Shown here: positions 55,856 to 64,000 of the stretch, one piece after another | How the letters are laid out: each line of letters begins with the position of its first letter | Numbering within the stretch: position 1 is the stretch's first letter | Assembly: GCF_000421545.1 (NCBI RefSeq) | Contig: NZ_ATXF01000010.1 | Span: forward strand, 167,563 to 231,562 | DNA from: Agromyces italicus DSM 16388 | Lineage (GTDB): Bacteria > Actinomycetota > Actinomycetes > Actinomycetales > Microbacteriaceae | DNA: 64,000 nucleotides | Reading direction: 5' to 3' | Notes under the pieces: model-generated | Seen by the model: the letters and a program-made list of their open reading frames with translations, nothing else | Databases searched by the model: none | What the model was told of the DNA's origin: nothing | Program-made: the position numbers and the translations under genes

Positions 55856-57154
55856 GTGACCGACGCACCGGCTCCGCGCGATGCACCGGCTCCGCGCGAT
55901 GCACCGGCGACGCGCGAGGCGCCCTGGCCGGTCTCGCAGCTCTCGGCGAAGCTCAAGCAGTACCTCGACCGGCTCGGCACCGTCTGGGTCGAGGGCGAGA
56001 TCACCCAGTGGGGTGTCTCTGGCGGCAACGTCTACGGCAAGCTGAAAGACCTCGGCGCCGACGCGACCGTGTCGTTCCAGATCTGGTCCTCGGTGAGGTC
56101 ACGGCTCGGCGGCGAGTTCACGCAGGGCGACCGGGTGGTCGCCCTCGTGAAGCCGAACTGGTGGGTCAAGGGCGGTTCGCTCTCGATGCAGGTCTTCGAG
56201 CTGAAGCACGTCGGCCTCGGCGACCTGCTCGAGCGCCTCGAGCGCCTGCGCGCGCAGCTCGCGGCCGAAGGGCTCTTCGACGTCGCCCGCAAGCGGCGGC
56301 TGCCGTTCCTCCCGGGCGTCGTCGGGCTCATCACCGGAAAAGACAGCGACGCGGAGAAGGACGTGCTGCGAAACGCCCGCCTCCGCTGGCCCGCCGTGGA
56401 GTTCCGGGTCGTGCACGCGGCCGTGCAGGGCGACCGCGCCCCGGGCGAGGTGGTCGCCGCGATCGAACGGCTCGACGCCGACCCCGAGGTCGAGGTCATC
56501 ATCGTCGCGCGCGGCGGCGGCGACTTCCAGAACCTGCTGGGCTTCAGCGACGAGCGCGTCGTGCGGGCCGCGGCCGCGGCATCCACCCCGCTCGTCTCGG
56601 CGATCGGCCACGAAGCCGACCGCCCCCTGCTCGACGAGGTGGCCGACCTGCGCGCCTCGACACCGACCGACGCCGCGAAGCGCGTCGTTCCCGACGTAGG
56701 CGAAGAACTGCTGCGGGTCGAACAGGCTCGCGCCCGGATCGCACTGCGTCTGCGCACCCTCGTCGCGCACGAGATCGACCGCATCGGCCACCTCCGCACC
56801 CGGCCTGCACTCGCCGACACCGCATGGATCGTCGATCGAAGGGCCGAAGACCTCACGCGCTGGGTCGCCCGGGGCGCCGAGCTCGTCGAACGGCAGATCG
56901 AACGGCAGACGCATCGCATCGGCGAACTGCGCGGCCACCTGCGGGCGCTCTCGCCGCAGTCGACCCTCGACCGCGGCTACGCGATCGTGCAGGGTCCCGA
57001 CGGACACGTCCTCCGTGGCCCGCAGGGAGCTCCGGCCGGCGCGACCCTCACCCTCACGCTCGCCGATGGCCGCCTCGCAGCCCGCTCGGAGGGCGAAGCC
57101 GCACCGACGGGCTCGGGCGACGGCCCGGTCAAGGGCACGGGCGACGGCGAATAG
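55856..57154 (+). CDS. xseA: Exodeoxyribonuclease VII large subunit
   Basis: The 432-residue XseA, with XseB, degrades single-stranded DNA. An N-terminal OB-fold ([40 protein letters not shown]) is followed by the catalytic region with [35 protein letters not shown] and [20 protein letters not shown], and a long coiled region. The N-terminus has three 18-bp repeats encoding DAPAPR, outside the conserved fold. The GTG at 55856 has GGGAGG six bases upstream. xseB begins ten bases after the stop, with its own -10 box overlapping the xseA stop codon. Confidence 0.96.
   Translation: MTDAPAPRDAPAPRDAPATREAPWPVSQLSAKLKQYLDRLGTVWVEGEITQWGVSGGNVYGKLKDLGADATVSFQIWSSVRSRLGGEFTQGDRVVALVKPNWWVKGGSLSMQVFELKHVGLGDLLERLERLRAQLAAEGLFDVARKRRLPFLPGVVGLITGKDSDAEKDVLRNARLRWPAVEFRVVHAAVQGDRAPGEVVAAIERLDADPEVEVIIVARGGGDFQNLLGFSDERVVRAAAAASTPLVSAIGHEADRPLLDEVADLRASTPTDAAKRVVPDVGEELLRVEQARARIALRLRTLVAHEIDRIGHLRTRPALADTAWIVDRRAEDLTRWVARGAELVERQIERQTHRIGELRGHLRALSPQSTLDRGYAIVQGPDGHVLRGPQGAPAGATLTLTLADGRLAARSEGEAAPTGSGDGPVKGTGDGE
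55862..55915. repeat. Three 18-bp tandem repeats in xseA
   Basis: Units at 55862-55879, 55880-55897 and 55898-55915 (gatgcaccggctccgcgc, with 0-2 changes) encode DAPAPR-like hexapeptides at the start of XseA. The third copy has ctc changed to gac. Confidence 0.82.
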
Positions 57155-57157
57155 AAT
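57152..57157 (+). promoter_or_regulatory. -10 box for xseB within the xseA stop
   Basis: TAGAAT overlaps the xseA stop TAG and lies seven bases before the xseB ATG at 57165. This suggests an internal leaderless promoter in addition to readthrough from xseA. Confidence 0.5.
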
Positions 57158-57164
57158 GAGGGCC

Positions 57165-57425
57165 ATGCCCTCCACCGAACTCGACGTCGCCGAGCTGAGC
57201 TACGAGCAGGCCCGCGACGAGCTCGTACGCGTCGTCGGCGAACTCGAGCAGGGTTCCGCGACGCTCGAGCAGTCGCTCGCCCTGTGGGAGCGCGGCGAGG
57301 CCCTCGCGGCGCGTTGCGAGGAGTGGCTCGTCGGCGCGAAGGCCCGTCTCGACGCGGCCCGCGCGGGCGCCGTGGCATCCTCGGTCGGTCGCGAATCGGC
57401 CGGGCGCGAAGGCGGCGAGGCCTGA
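57165..57425 (+). CDS. xseB: Exodeoxyribonuclease VII small subunit
   Basis: The 86-residue XseB has the two-helix core [20 protein letters not shown] and [20 protein letters not shown], which stabilises XseA. The tail is Ala/Gly-rich. The ATG at 57165 is preferred over one at 57156 because of the leaderless -10 box TAGAAT and a GAGGG between. Its stop overlaps the DUF4245 ATG (TGATG). Confidence 0.93.
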   Translation: MPSTELDVAELSYEQARDELVRVVGELEQGSATLEQSLALWERGEALAARCEEWLVGAKARLDAARAGAVASSVGRESAGREGGEA

Positions 57426-58066
57426 TGGCCGAGCGCGCACCGCGGGTCGTCGCCGAGCTCGGCCGCCCCGAAACCCCTGAAGAGACGGCGGCACGCAAGG
57501 CCGAGAACTCGCTCAAGCACCGCCAGCGGCAGACCACGAAGAACCTCGTGCTCGCCCTCGGCGCGAGCCTCGCGCTCGTCGTCGTCATCGTCCTTCTCGT
57601 GCCGCGCAGCGACACCCCGCTCGAACGCGACGTCGACGTCGCCCAGGTCGCCGAACAGGCGCAGATCGCCAGCGACGACCCGATCGCCGTGCCCGAGCTG
57701 TCCGAGGACTGGCGGGCCAACGCCGCAGAGCTCCGCACGAGCCAGGCCGACGGCGTCACGGCCTGGTACATCGGTTACCTGACCCCGAGCGACGAGTTCA
57801 TCGGCGTGTACCAGGGCTTCGACGCGAACCCGACCTGGGTCTCGGGGCTGCTCGCTCGCACGCTCGCGACCGGCACGACCACGATCGACGGCGTCGAGTG
57901 GACGATCTACGACAACCGCGAGACCGGCGACGACGTCGGCAACGCGCGCTACGCGCTCACCACCGAGTCGGGCGGCAGCACCTTCGTGCTGCTCGGCACT
58001 GCCACCCCCGACGAGTTCATCGAGCTCGCGACGGCCATCGCCCCGACGGTCGACGCACAGGACTGA
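57425..58066 (+). CDS. DUF4245 membrane-anchored protein
   Basis: The 213-residue protein has a charged cytoplasmic N-terminus, one transmembrane helix (LVLALGASLALVVVIVLLVP, about 42-61), and an extracytoplasmic domain with VPELSEDWRANAAELR, GVTAWYIGYLTPSDEFIGVY and FVLLGTATPDEFIELATAI. This matches DUF4245, a family found beside xseAB and fumC in many Actinobacteria, including mycobacteria as I recall. Function unknown. The ATG shares bases with the xseB stop; the carbonic anhydrase gene follows after 18 bp. Confidence 0.9.
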   Translation: MAERAPRVVAELGRPETPEETAARKAENSLKHRQRQTTKNLVLALGASLALVVVIVLLVPRSDTPLERDVDVAQVAEQAQIASDDPIAVPELSEDWRANAAELRTSQADGVTAWYIGYLTPSDEFIGVYQGFDANPTWVSGLLARTLATGTTTIDGVEWTIYDNRETGDDVGNARYALTTESGGSTFVLLGTATPDEFIELATAIAPTVDAQD

Positions 58067-58084
58067 CCACCGACGAGGAGCCAC

Positions 58085-58759
58085 GTGACCGAGCAGCCGA
58101 ACACCCCGACCGTCGAACGGCCCGACACCCCCGCTGCGACGTGGCGCGAGCTCCGGCGCGGCAACGAGCGGTTCGTCGCAGGCACCCCCGATCACCCCCG
58201 TCAAGACATCGACCGGCGCACCTCGCTCGCGCACACGCAGCGGCCCATGGTCGCGGTGTTCGGCTGCAGCGACTCGCGTCTCGCCGCCGAGATCATCTTC
58301 GACGTGGGCCTCGGCGACGCCTTCGTCGTGCGCAACGCCGGCCAGGTCGTCTCGCCCTCGGCGATCGGCTCGCTCGAGTACGCGGTGGGCATCCTGCACG
58401 TGCCGGTCATCGTCGTGCTCGCCCACGACTCCTGCGGTGCCGTGCGCGCCGCGATCGATTCGCAGGCGAGCGACGCCGCGCCGCTGCCCTCGTTCATCGC
58501 CGGCCTCGTCTCGAAGATCGTGCCCGCGGTGCGGAAGGTCGCCGGTGTCAGGGCGGGCGACGAAGGCGCGATCGACCCCTCGCACGTCGATGCCGGTTTC
58601 GTCGGCCGAGAGCACCTGCGCAACACCGTGACCGAGCTCGTCGAGAGCTCGGAGATGATCAGCGACGCGATCGCAGCGGGTACGCTGGCTATCGTCGGCG
58701 CGAACTACCGCCTGTTCGAGGGTCGCGTCGAGACCGACATCGTCCTCGGTCGCATCTGA
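58085..58759 (+). CDS. Beta-class carbonic anhydrase
   Basis: The 224-residue enzyme interconverts carbon dioxide and bicarbonate. The zinc ligands are in [11 protein letters not shown] (Cys-x-Asp-x-Arg, near 59-63) and the His-x-x-Cys in [11 protein letters not shown] (near 118-121), with [19 protein letters not shown] between. It is cytoplasmic and has no signal peptide. The GTG start has GAGGAG upstream. In many Actinobacteria glpX occupies the slot between DUF4245 and fumC; here this gene does. Confidence 0.94.
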   Translation: MTEQPNTPTVERPDTPAATWRELRRGNERFVAGTPDHPRQDIDRRTSLAHTQRPMVAVFGCSDSRLAAEIIFDVGLGDAFVVRNAGQVVSPSAIGSLEYAVGILHVPVIVVLAHDSCGAVRAAIDSQASDAAPLPSFIAGLVSKIVPAVRKVAGVRAGDEGAIDPSHVDAGFVGREHLRNTVTELVESSEMISDAIAAGTLAIVGANYRLFEGRVETDIVLGRI

Positions 58760-58817
58760 GGCCGCGCAGCGGCACCTGCCGGCGGGGCCGGCTTCGCAAA
58801 CCGAAAGGGAACACACC

Positions 58818-60233
58818 GTGGTGGACAACGCCGCCGACTACCGCATCGAGCACGACACGATGGGCGAGGTGCGGGTTCCCGCCCATGCCCTCTACCGCGC
58901 GCAGACGCAGCGCGCCGTCGAGAACTTCCCCATCTCGGGCTCGGGTCTCGAGCCGCAGCAGATCCAGGCGCTCGCGCGCATCAAGAAGGCCGCGGCGCAG
59001 GCGAACGCGCAGCTCGGCGTGCTCGACGCCGGCATCGCGCAGGCGATCGAGGCCGCCGCCGACGAGGTCATCTCCGGCGCGCACGACTACGCCGAGCATT
59101 TCCCGGTCGACGTGTACCAGACCGGCTCGGGCACGAGCTCCAACATGAACATGAACGAGGTGCTGGCGACCCTCGCGACCACGAAGCTCGGCAGCCCCGT
59201 TCACCCGAACGACCACGTCAACGCCTCGCAGTCGTCGAACGACGTGTTCCCGACCTCGGTGCACATCGCAGTGACGGCGGCGCTCATCGACGAGCTGATC
59301 CCCTCGCTCGACCACCTCGCGGTCGCCCTCGAGGCGAAGGCCGAGCTGTGGGCGGGTGTCGTGAAGGCCGGCCGCACCCACCTGATGGACGCGACGCCCG
59401 TCACCCTCGGCCAGGAGTTCGGCGGCTACGCCCGCCAGGTGCGCCTCGGCATCGAGCGCGTGCGCACGGCGCTCCCCCGCGTCGCCGAAGTGCCGCTCGG
59501 CGGCACGGCCGTCGGCACCGGAATCAACACCCCCGCGGGCTTCCCGCAGCTCGTCATCGAGCTGCTGCAGCGCGAGACCGAGCTGCCGATCACCGAAGCG
59601 GCCGACCACTTCGAGGCTCAGGCCAACCGCGACGGTCTCGTCGACGCCTCCGGCGCGCTGCGCACGATCGCCGTGAGCCTCACGAAGATCGCGAACGACC
59701 TCCGCTGGATGGGCTCCGGCCCGAACACCGGTCTCGGCGAACTGCGCATCCCCGACCTCCAGCCGGGCTCGTCGATCATGCCGGGCAAGGTCAACCCCGT
59801 CGTGCCCGAGGCCGTGCTCATGGTGTGCGCGCGGGTCATCGGCAACGACGCGACCATCGCCTGGGGCGGCGCCTCGGGCGCGTTCGAGCTCAACGTGCAG
59901 ATCCCCGTGATGGGCACCGCGCTCCTCGAGTCCATCCGCCTGCTCGCGAACTCGGTGCGCGTGCTCGCTGACAAGACGATCGACGGCCTCGAGGCGAACA
60001 TCGAGCGTACGACGGCCCTCGCCGGCATGTCGCCCTCGATCGTGACCCCGCTCAACAAGCTCATCGGCTACGAGGCCGCCGCGAAGATCGCGAAGCACTC
60101 GGTCGCCGAGGGCATCACTGTGCGCGAGGCCGTCATCGACCTCGGCTACGTCGAGCGCGGTGAGCTCACCGAGGGGCAGCTCGACAGCGCCCTCGACCTC
60201 CTGTCGATGACGCGCCCGCCGCAGGCGAAGTAG
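58818..60233 (+). CDS. fumC: Class II fumarate hydratase
   Basis: FumC interconverts fumarate and malate in the citric acid cycle without an Fe-S cluster. The 471-residue protein has [19 protein letters not shown] (near 100), [19 protein letters not shown], and the family signature [17 protein letters not shown] near 320. The start GTG lies behind GAAAGGGAAC, 58 bp after the carbonic anhydrase gene. A perfect 15-bp-stem terminator follows. It is the last gene of the xseA-to-fumC run. Confidence 0.97.
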   Translation: MVDNAADYRIEHDTMGEVRVPAHALYRAQTQRAVENFPISGSGLEPQQIQALARIKKAAAQANAQLGVLDAGIAQAIEAAADEVISGAHDYAEHFPVDVYQTGSGTSSNMNMNEVLATLATTKLGSPVHPNDHVNASQSSNDVFPTSVHIAVTAALIDELIPSLDHLAVALEAKAELWAGVVKAGRTHLMDATPVTLGQEFGGYARQVRLGIERVRTALPRVAEVPLGGTAVGTGINTPAGFPQLVIELLQRETELPITEAADHFEAQANRDGLVDASGALRTIAVSLTKIANDLRWMGSGPNTGLGELRIPDLQPGSSIMPGKVNPVVPEAVLMVCARVIGNDATIAWGGASGAFELNVQIPVMGTALLESIRLLANSVRVLADKTIDGLEANIERTTALAGMSPSIVTPLNKLIGYEAAAKIAKHSVAEGITVREAVIDLGYVERGELTEGQLDSALDLLSMTRPPQAK

Positions 60234-60248
60234 CCCTCGAAGCAAGTC

Positions 60249-60282
60249 GGATGCCTCGTGCCGGTCTCGGCACGAGGCATCC
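60249..60282 (+). terminator. Terminator of fumC
   Basis: ggatgcctcgtgccg (60249-60263) pairs exactly with cggcacgaggcatcc (60268-60282) around gtct, 15 bp after the fumC stop. From here to 60659 (377 bp) I see no convincing gene, only the palindromic repeats listed next. A hydrophobic minus-strand frame in this region is recorded under rejected items. Confidence 0.85.
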
Positions 60283-60348
60283 GTCGTCTCGGCCGCATCG
60301 CGGGCGCCCCATCAGCGGGCGGCCCCATCAGCGGGCGCCTCGCCCGTC

Positions 60349-60417
60349 GGGAGGAGTTCGCACGATCGGGAGGACTCGATCGATGAAACGCTCCTCCCCA
60401 TCGGCCGAACTCCTCCC
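60349..60417. repeat. 69-nt palindromic element, copy 1
   Basis: A 26-base arm at 60349-60374 (starting gggaggagttcgcacgat) recurs in reverse complement at 60392-60417 with three mismatches. The spacer is 17 bases (ctcgatcgatgaaacgc). It shares arm sequence, geometry and spacer length with the element at 60562-60630. Confidence 0.85.
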
Positions 60418-60561
60418 CACCCGGGCAAGCCTCGGCTCGAGTCCGCACCACCATCGCGACGGGGCCTGCCGCCAGCAGCACGCCGACGATCACGGCGAGC
60501 GGCGCGGTGAGTGGCGAACAGGGGGCGAGGCATCCGGCATGCCTCACCGCACCAACCTCAC

Positions 60562-60630
60562 GGGAGGAGAACGCACGATCGGGAGGACCGCAGGCGCGAT
60601 CGGATCCTCCCGAACGTGCGAACTCCTCCG
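60562..60630. repeat. 69-nt palindromic element, copy 2
   Basis: Arms at 60562-60587 and 60605-60630 (26 bases each) flank a 17-base spacer (ccgcaggcgcgatcgga). The left arm differs from that of copy 1 at two bases (aa for tt). The spacers of the two copies are unrelated, so the arms, not the loops, are conserved. It is 30 bp downstream of the phoH stop and could also terminate phoH. Confidence 0.85.
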
Positions 60631-60659
60631 AACCGCGCGGCCCCGGGAGACCCCGCCCC

Positions 60660-62042
60660 CTAGGTCAGCTCGGCCCCGTCGAGCACCTCCGCGACGAGCG
60701 CGGCGATCGCCGAGCGCTCGCTGCGGGTGAGCGTGATGTGCGCGAAGAGGGGATGTCCCTTCAGCGTCTCGATCACCGAGGCGATGCCGTCGTGCCGGCC
60801 GACCCGCAGGTTGTCGCGCTGGGCGACGTCGTGAGTGAGCACCACACGTGAGTTCTGCCCGATGCGGCTGAGCACGGTGAGCAGCACGTTGCGCTCGAGC
60901 GACTGCGCCTCGTCGACGATCACGAACGCGTCGTGCAGCGAGCGACCGCGGATGTGGGTGAGCGGCAGCACCTCGAGGATGCCGCGATCGACGACCTCCT
61001 CGAGCACGTTGTCGGAAACGACGGAACCCAGCGTGTCGAACACCGCCTGGCCCCACGGGTTCATCTTCTCGCCCTGGTCACCCGGCAGGTAGCCGAGCTC
61101 CTGCCCGCCGACCGCGTAGAGCGGGCGGAACACCATGATCTTCTTGTGCTGCTGGCGTTCGAGCACCATCTCGAGACCGGCGCAGAGCGCCAGCGCCGAC
61201 TTGCCGGTGCCGGCCCGTCCGCCGAGCGAGAGGATGCCGACCTCGGGGTCGAGCAGCAGGTCGATCGCGAGCCGCTGCTCGGCCGAGCGACCGTGCACGC
61301 CGAACACGTCGCGGTCGCCGCGCACGAGCTTCACCTCGCGTTCGCCGACGACCCGGCCGAGTGCCGACCCCCGGTCGGAGTGGATGACGAGACCCGTGTT
61401 CACGGGCATCCCGTCGACCTCCTTCGTCGTCATCTGCTCGTGCTCGTAGAGCGAGGCCATGTCGTTCGAGCCGAGCGAGAGCTCGGCCATGCCCGTCCAG
61501 CCCGAGTCGAGCGCGAGCTCGTGCCGGTACTCCTGCGCGTCGAGACCGATCGAGGCGGCCTTCACGCGCAGCGGAAGGTCCTTGGACACGACGGTGACGG
61601 GGATGCCGTCCTGCTGCAGGTTCGCGGCGCACGCGAGGATGCGGGAATCGTTGTCGCCGAGCTGGAGCCCTGAGGGCAGTACTTTGGGGCTCGAATGATT
61701 GAGCTCCACCCTGAGCGAGCCGCCGTCGCCGACGGGGATCGGAAAGTCGAGCCGCTCGTGCGCGACGCGCAGCTCGTCGAGGATCCGCAGCGACTGCCGC
61801 GCGAAGAACCCGATCTCGGGGTCGTTGCGCTTCGCCTCGAGCTCGGTGATCACGACGACCGGGAGCACGACCGAATGCTCGGCGAAGTTGAAGAGTGCGC
61901 GCGGATCGCTGAGGAGCACCGAGGTGTCCAGGACGTACGTGCGCTCGGCCTGCGCGACGCCGTCGCGCATCCCGTCCACGGGGCGTGCCTTCGCACGCGA
62001 TCCGGAACGACCGACCGATTCAGGAGTAACCGATGACGCCAC
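60660..62042 (-). CDS. phoH: PhoH-family ATPase with N-terminal PIN domain
   Basis: The 460-residue protein has a PIN nuclease domain (about 35-190: [42 protein letters not shown]) and a PhoH-like ATPase (about 260-460: [19 protein letters not shown]alker A, and [20 protein letters not shown]alker B). Such PhoH2-type proteins act as sequence-specific RNA helicase/ribonucleases in mycobacteria. The GTG at 62042 has GGGAG five bases upstream; an ATG at 61970 would remove 24 residues and also keep the PIN domain. It converges with fumC. Confidence 0.93.
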   Translation of the reverse strand: MASSVTPESVGRSGSRAKARPVDGMRDGVAQAERTYVLDTSVLLSDPRALFNFAEHSVVLPVVVITELEAKRNDPEIGFFARQSLRILDELRVAHERLDFPIPVGDGGSLRVELNHSSPKVLPSGLQLGDNDSRILACAANLQQDGIPVTVVSKDLPLRVKAASIGLDAQEYRHELALDSGWTGMAELSLGSNDMASLYEHEQMTTKEVDGMPVNTGLVIHSDRGSALGRVVGEREVKLVRGDRDVFGVHGRSAEQRLAIDLLLDPEVGILSLGGRAGTGKSALALCAGLEMVLERQQHKKIMVFRPLYAVGGQELGYLPGDQGEKMNPWGQAVFDTLGSVVSDNVLEEVVDRGILEVLPLTHIRGRSLHDAFVIVDEAQSLERNVLLTVLSRIGQNSRVVLTHDVAQRDNLRVGRHDGIASVIETLKGHPLFAHITLTRSERSAIAALVAEVLDGAELT

Positions 62043-62123
62043 AACCGCTCCCGCCCCGGGCATTCCTGCCCGGTTCACGCGACGGCCGGCGAGCCCTCCA
62101 CGAGCGGTTCACGAGCCGACTCG

Positions 62124-62142
62124 AACGGGCGATCTGCCCGTT
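62124..62142 (-). terminator. Possible terminator after the paired membrane proteins
   Basis: aacgggc, gatct, gcccgtt forms a 7-bp stem about 87 bp after the stop at 62229 on the minus strand. Another short hairpin (ccgggc/gcccgg) is near 62056-62075. Nothing else is seen in 62043-62228. Confidence 0.4.
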
Positions 62143-62228
62143 GAGCCGAACCTACGTCCGGCTCGCGCGAACCGTGCGAGCGACACGCGGGTCGACGCGC
62201 GCCGTTCACATTCGACGTCGCCGAAAGC

Positions 62229-63065
62229 TCAATCGCCGCCCGGCGCGTTGATGATCGACACGTCGACGGAGTCACCGCGATGTCGGAATCGGACGACGCT
62301 TCCGTCTGCGAGCCCCTCCGCGTAGGCGAAGTCGGAGACGGGGGCGCGCCACACCGCGATGTCGACGATCAGCTGCGCATCCGCGGGCGTGCAGGCCGCC
62401 TCCAGCGGCTCGTCCGCCGAGCGATCGATGAGGATGAGACACGGGTTGCCGAAGGCATCCCGGGCGGACCACGGCTCCACCCCACGGTAGGCCTCGTACG
62501 ACCTCAGCGTCGTCGTGTCGATGTCGTACCACTCGACGGGCTCCGCAGTCAGCGCGAGCACCTCCTCGTCGCCGCGGTTCGCGGTCGACGCCAGCGTGGC
62601 AGTCGGATGAGGTTCGCCCACCCAGGCCATCCCCCACGAGATCGCGACGACCGCGAGCCCGGCGCCGACGCCCAGCCAGATCGGGCGCGACCGTCTCGAG
62701 GTCATTCGGCGCCAGCCCGACGCGGCAGACGGTGCGCCGATCGCCGACGGTACGGGGCCCGCCGACGGTACGGGGTCCGCCGACGGTACGGGGTGCGTCG
62801 ACGGCCCGGCGCTCCAGCGTTCGAAGTGCGACCGGTCGCTCGCCGACTCGGCGTGCGTCGACGATTCGACCTCGGTTTCGATCCGGCCGGCCGACTCGCC
62901 TTCGATCCGCGCGGCGACGGCATTGGCGGCACGCCGATTCTCGAGTTCGGCGAGCCGTGCGAGCCCCTCGGGATCGTCGAAGATGTCGGCGTTGCGACCG
63001 TATGCCCGCGCACGCAGCTCCCGCAGCTCCCGCTCGTCATCGCCGCGGATCGGAGGGCCGCCCAT
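62229..63065 (-). CDS. Membrane-anchored protein, member 2 of a tandem paralogous pair
   Basis: The 278-residue protein has a charged cytoplasmic N-terminus (ERELRELRARAYGRNADIFD), a low-complexity linker of three DPVPSA-type repeats, and one transmembrane helix (IWLGVGAGLAVVAISWGMAW, about 129-148). An extracytoplasmic domain of about 125 residues follows, with two Cys. That domain shares the pattern SYEAYRGVEPWSARDAFGNP-CL, then C.P..A.L.VD and RHRGDSVD, with the protein encoded just upstream. No known family recognised. Its ATG overlaps the upstream stop (TGATG). Confidence 0.75.
   Translation of the reverse strand: MGGPPIRGDDERELRELRARAYGRNADIFDDPEGLARLAELENRRAANAVAARIEGESAGRIETEVESSTHAESASDRSHFERWSAGPSTHPVPSADPVPSAGPVPSAIGAPSAASGWRRMTSRRSRPIWLGVGAGLAVVAISWGMAWVGEPHPTATLASTANRGDEEVLALTAEPVEWYDIDTTTLRSYEAYRGVEPWSARDAFGNPCLILIDRSADEPLEAACTPADAQLIVDIAVWRAPVSDFAYAEGLADGSVVRFRHRGDSVDVSIINAPGGD
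62742..62795. repeat. Three 18-bp tandem repeats
   Basis: Units of cgccgacggtacgggg plus two variable bases at 62742-62759, 62760-62777 and 62778-62795 encode a PVPSA-containing hexapeptide on the minus strand, in the linker before the transmembrane helix. Confidence 0.85.
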
Positions 63066-63613
63066 CACTCCGCCCCAGCCGGGCGCAGGACGAAGGCGTC
63101 CACGGTGTCTCCTCGCAGCTGGAACCGCAGCCGCTGACCGGGCCCGAGTCCATGCGACTGAGTATCGACGAACAGGTCGGCCCCGGACGGCACGCACGAG
63201 CGTGCGACGATGTCGTCGGTCGCCCGATGGTACGCGATGAGACATGGGGACTCGAACGCATTCACCGCCGACCAGAGTTCGAACCCTCGAAAGGCGCCGA
63301 AGGCCGAGAGCGTCGAGAGCTCGATCTCCTGATCGTGCCCGCCGTACCCCGGTTTGGGCCTGAACCCCGTCTCCCCGCCCTCCGACTCCATTCGGAGGAG
63401 CAGTTGATCATCGGGGTGCGCCCCGGTCTGCCGAAGTGTCGCGTCAGCGCGCGGCGCCGGCGCGACCAGGACCGTCGCGTACGCCGCTGCCACGACGACC
63501 GCCGCTGCGACCGCGATCACGGTCAGAACCGATCGCAACTTCGAAGCGCGAAACGCTCCCGCGGGCGGATCGGCACTGGCGTCGGTCTTGCGGGGCGGCG
63601 AATCTCTCCCCAT
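63065..63613 (-). CDS. Membrane-anchored protein, member 1 of a tandem paralogous pair
   Basis: The 182-residue protein has a short cytoplasmic N-terminus, one transmembrane helix (VLTVIAVAAAVVVAAAYATV, about 30-49) and an extracytoplasmic domain with LSAFGAFRGFELWSAVNAFE, then SPCLIAYHRATDD, SCVPSGADLFVDT and RFQLRGDTVDAFVL. These line up with the downstream gene product (conserved Trp-Ser-Ala, Pro-Cys-Leu, second Cys, Val-Asp, Arg-Gly-Asp). The two Cys probably form a disulfide. Function unknown. The ATG at 63613 is nine bases after TATAGG, close to leaderless; the open frame extends further upstream without support. Confidence 0.75.
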   Translation of the reverse strand: MGRDSPPRKTDASADPPAGAFRASKLRSVLTVIAVAAAVVVAAAYATVLVAPAPRADATLRQTGAHPDDQLLLRMESEGGETGFRPKPGYGGHDQEIELSTLSAFGAFRGFELWSAVNAFESPCLIAYHRATDDIVARSCVPSGADLFVDTQSHGLGPGQRLRFQLRGDTVDAFVLRPAGAE

Positions 63614-63762
63614 GCGGCGGAGCCTATACCCGCGGCAAGGCGAAGTGCTATGCATTCCGGAGCCCCGTCGGGGGGGGGGTGCCCCTATGTCTTTCGTCAA
63701 GTCCACTGGCCCAAACCCAAGCGTGGTCACGACAACAGGTTTGGGCGCGGCAGAATACGTGG

Positions 63763-64000
63763 ATGACGATTACTACCCGGATGGCTACGGTCACGGATGA
63801 GGGGTGGCTGTTCCAGCTCCACGAGGATGCTCACAAGGAATTGGTTGAAGCGGCCTATGGTCCGTGGATCGTGGTGCAGCAGCAGGAGTTCTTCCGCCCG
63901 CTCGTCGATGATCACGACGTCTTCATTCTCGAACAGGACGGGTCGGCTGTTGGCGCGGTGTACTTGGGCATCCGCGATGAAGACACCTGGCTCGAGCTCA
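63763..64000 (+). CDS. GNAT family N-acetyltransferase, 5' part
   Basis: The frame from the ATG at 63763 runs off the window after 79 residues (starts MTITTRMATVTDEGWLFQLH, later FILEQDGSAVGAVYLGIRDE). The pattern of an N-terminal helix, a QQQEFF loop and the strand-turn-strand FILEQDGSAVGAVYLG fits the GNAT fold; the acetyl-CoA motif lies beyond the edge. Codons such as ATT, ACT, GTT, GAA and TAT are used more than in neighbouring genes, a possible sign of recent acquisition. CAGAAT six bases upstream suggests a leaderless start. The region 63614-63762 holds a run of nine or more G near 63671 and no gene. Confidence 0.72.
   Translation, partial: MTITTRMATVTDEGWLFQLHEDAHKELVEAAYGPWIVVQQQEFFRPLVDDHDVFILEQDGSAVGAVYLGIRDEDTWLEL

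Noticed and set aside
60146..60547. Minus-strand frame with one hydrophobic stretch (TAPLAVIVGVLLAAGPVAMV) between fumC and phoH
   Set aside because: It could be a small membrane protein, but the frame continues through the palindromic repeat and into fumC antisense, and there is no ribosome site. Not strong enough to list as a gene.
62019..62030. Repeat of tcaggagtaac also seen at 235-245
   Set aside because: Only 11 bases, lies inside the probable phoH coding start and lacks an inverted partner; chance or a decayed copy cannot be excluded, but it is not supportable as an element.

Overview
The window is high-GC, densely coded DNA in which nearly every gene prefers G/C at the third codon position, and many starts are GTG. 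Several families are typical of Actinobacteria, and some, to my knowledge, of Microbacteriaceae: DUF6458, DUF6264, SCO7613-type membrane proteins, deazaflavin/F420-type enzymes, and the order ychF...rmuC...ispH/xseA-xseB-DUF4245...fumC...phoH. I infer a chromosomal segment of a Microbacteriaceae member (an Agromyces-like genus would fit). I see no phage, conjugative or insertion-sequence genes, no CRISPR array, and no tRNA or rRNA gene.

Left part (1-11 kb): the tail of an unknown gene, a palindromic intergenic element, and the glycine cleavage operon gcvT-gcvH-gcvP on the minus strand behind a tandem glycine riboswitch. Then come a 1094-residue polytopic membrane protein ending in a patatin-like lipase domain, and a minus-strand pair of a DUF6220-like membrane protein and a membrane-anchored multicopper oxidase. 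From 11.3 to 17.2 kb lies an NAD biosynthesis operon. A Nudix-family regulator (NrtR type, degenerate Nudix box) sits behind a perfect palindrome and is followed by nadA-nadB-nadC, a cysteine desulfurase that probably builds the NadA Fe-S cluster, and a 47-residue acidic protein. All are coupled by overlaps or 1-bp gaps.

Middle part (17-45 kb): a DHA2-type MFS exporter and a VWA protein converge on a perfect 18-bp-stem terminator. Next are a phosphoribosyltransferase, a PrmC-like methyltransferase, and a fused TrpE-TrpG (PhzE-like) enzyme behind a Trp-Trp leader peptide and attenuator. The rest is accessory and stress genes: two Fpg/Nei glycosylases, an ECF sigma factor with a membrane partner, CsbD, a cell-wall-binding LytM/M23 protein, an ABC-F ATPase, a DUF2975/YozG/SCO7613 operon, a minimal LysR-type HTH protein, a methyltransferase remnant, and two small regulator-enzyme pairs (HTH/dienelactone hydrolase and WYL/VOC) that each flank a palindrome.

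Right part (44.7-64 kb): a housekeeping neighbourhood with ychF, a DEDDh exonuclease, rmuC, two adjacent GlpX paralogues divergent from fbaA (gluconeogenesis), a vanadium-haloperoxidase-like protein, ispH divergent from xseA-xseB-DUF4245-carbonic anhydrase-fumC, then phoH. Two copies of a 69-nt palindromic repeat lie between fumC and phoH. The window closes with two tandem paralogous membrane-anchored proteins and the 5' part of a GNAT acetyltransferase.

The least explained structures are the intergenic palindromes (199-287, 35361-35447, 60349-60630), the excess of GGATGCC/GGCATCC across the window, the tandem GlpX pair, and the paired membrane proteins at 62.2-63.6 kb. I found no clearly novel multi-gene defence or biosynthetic system.
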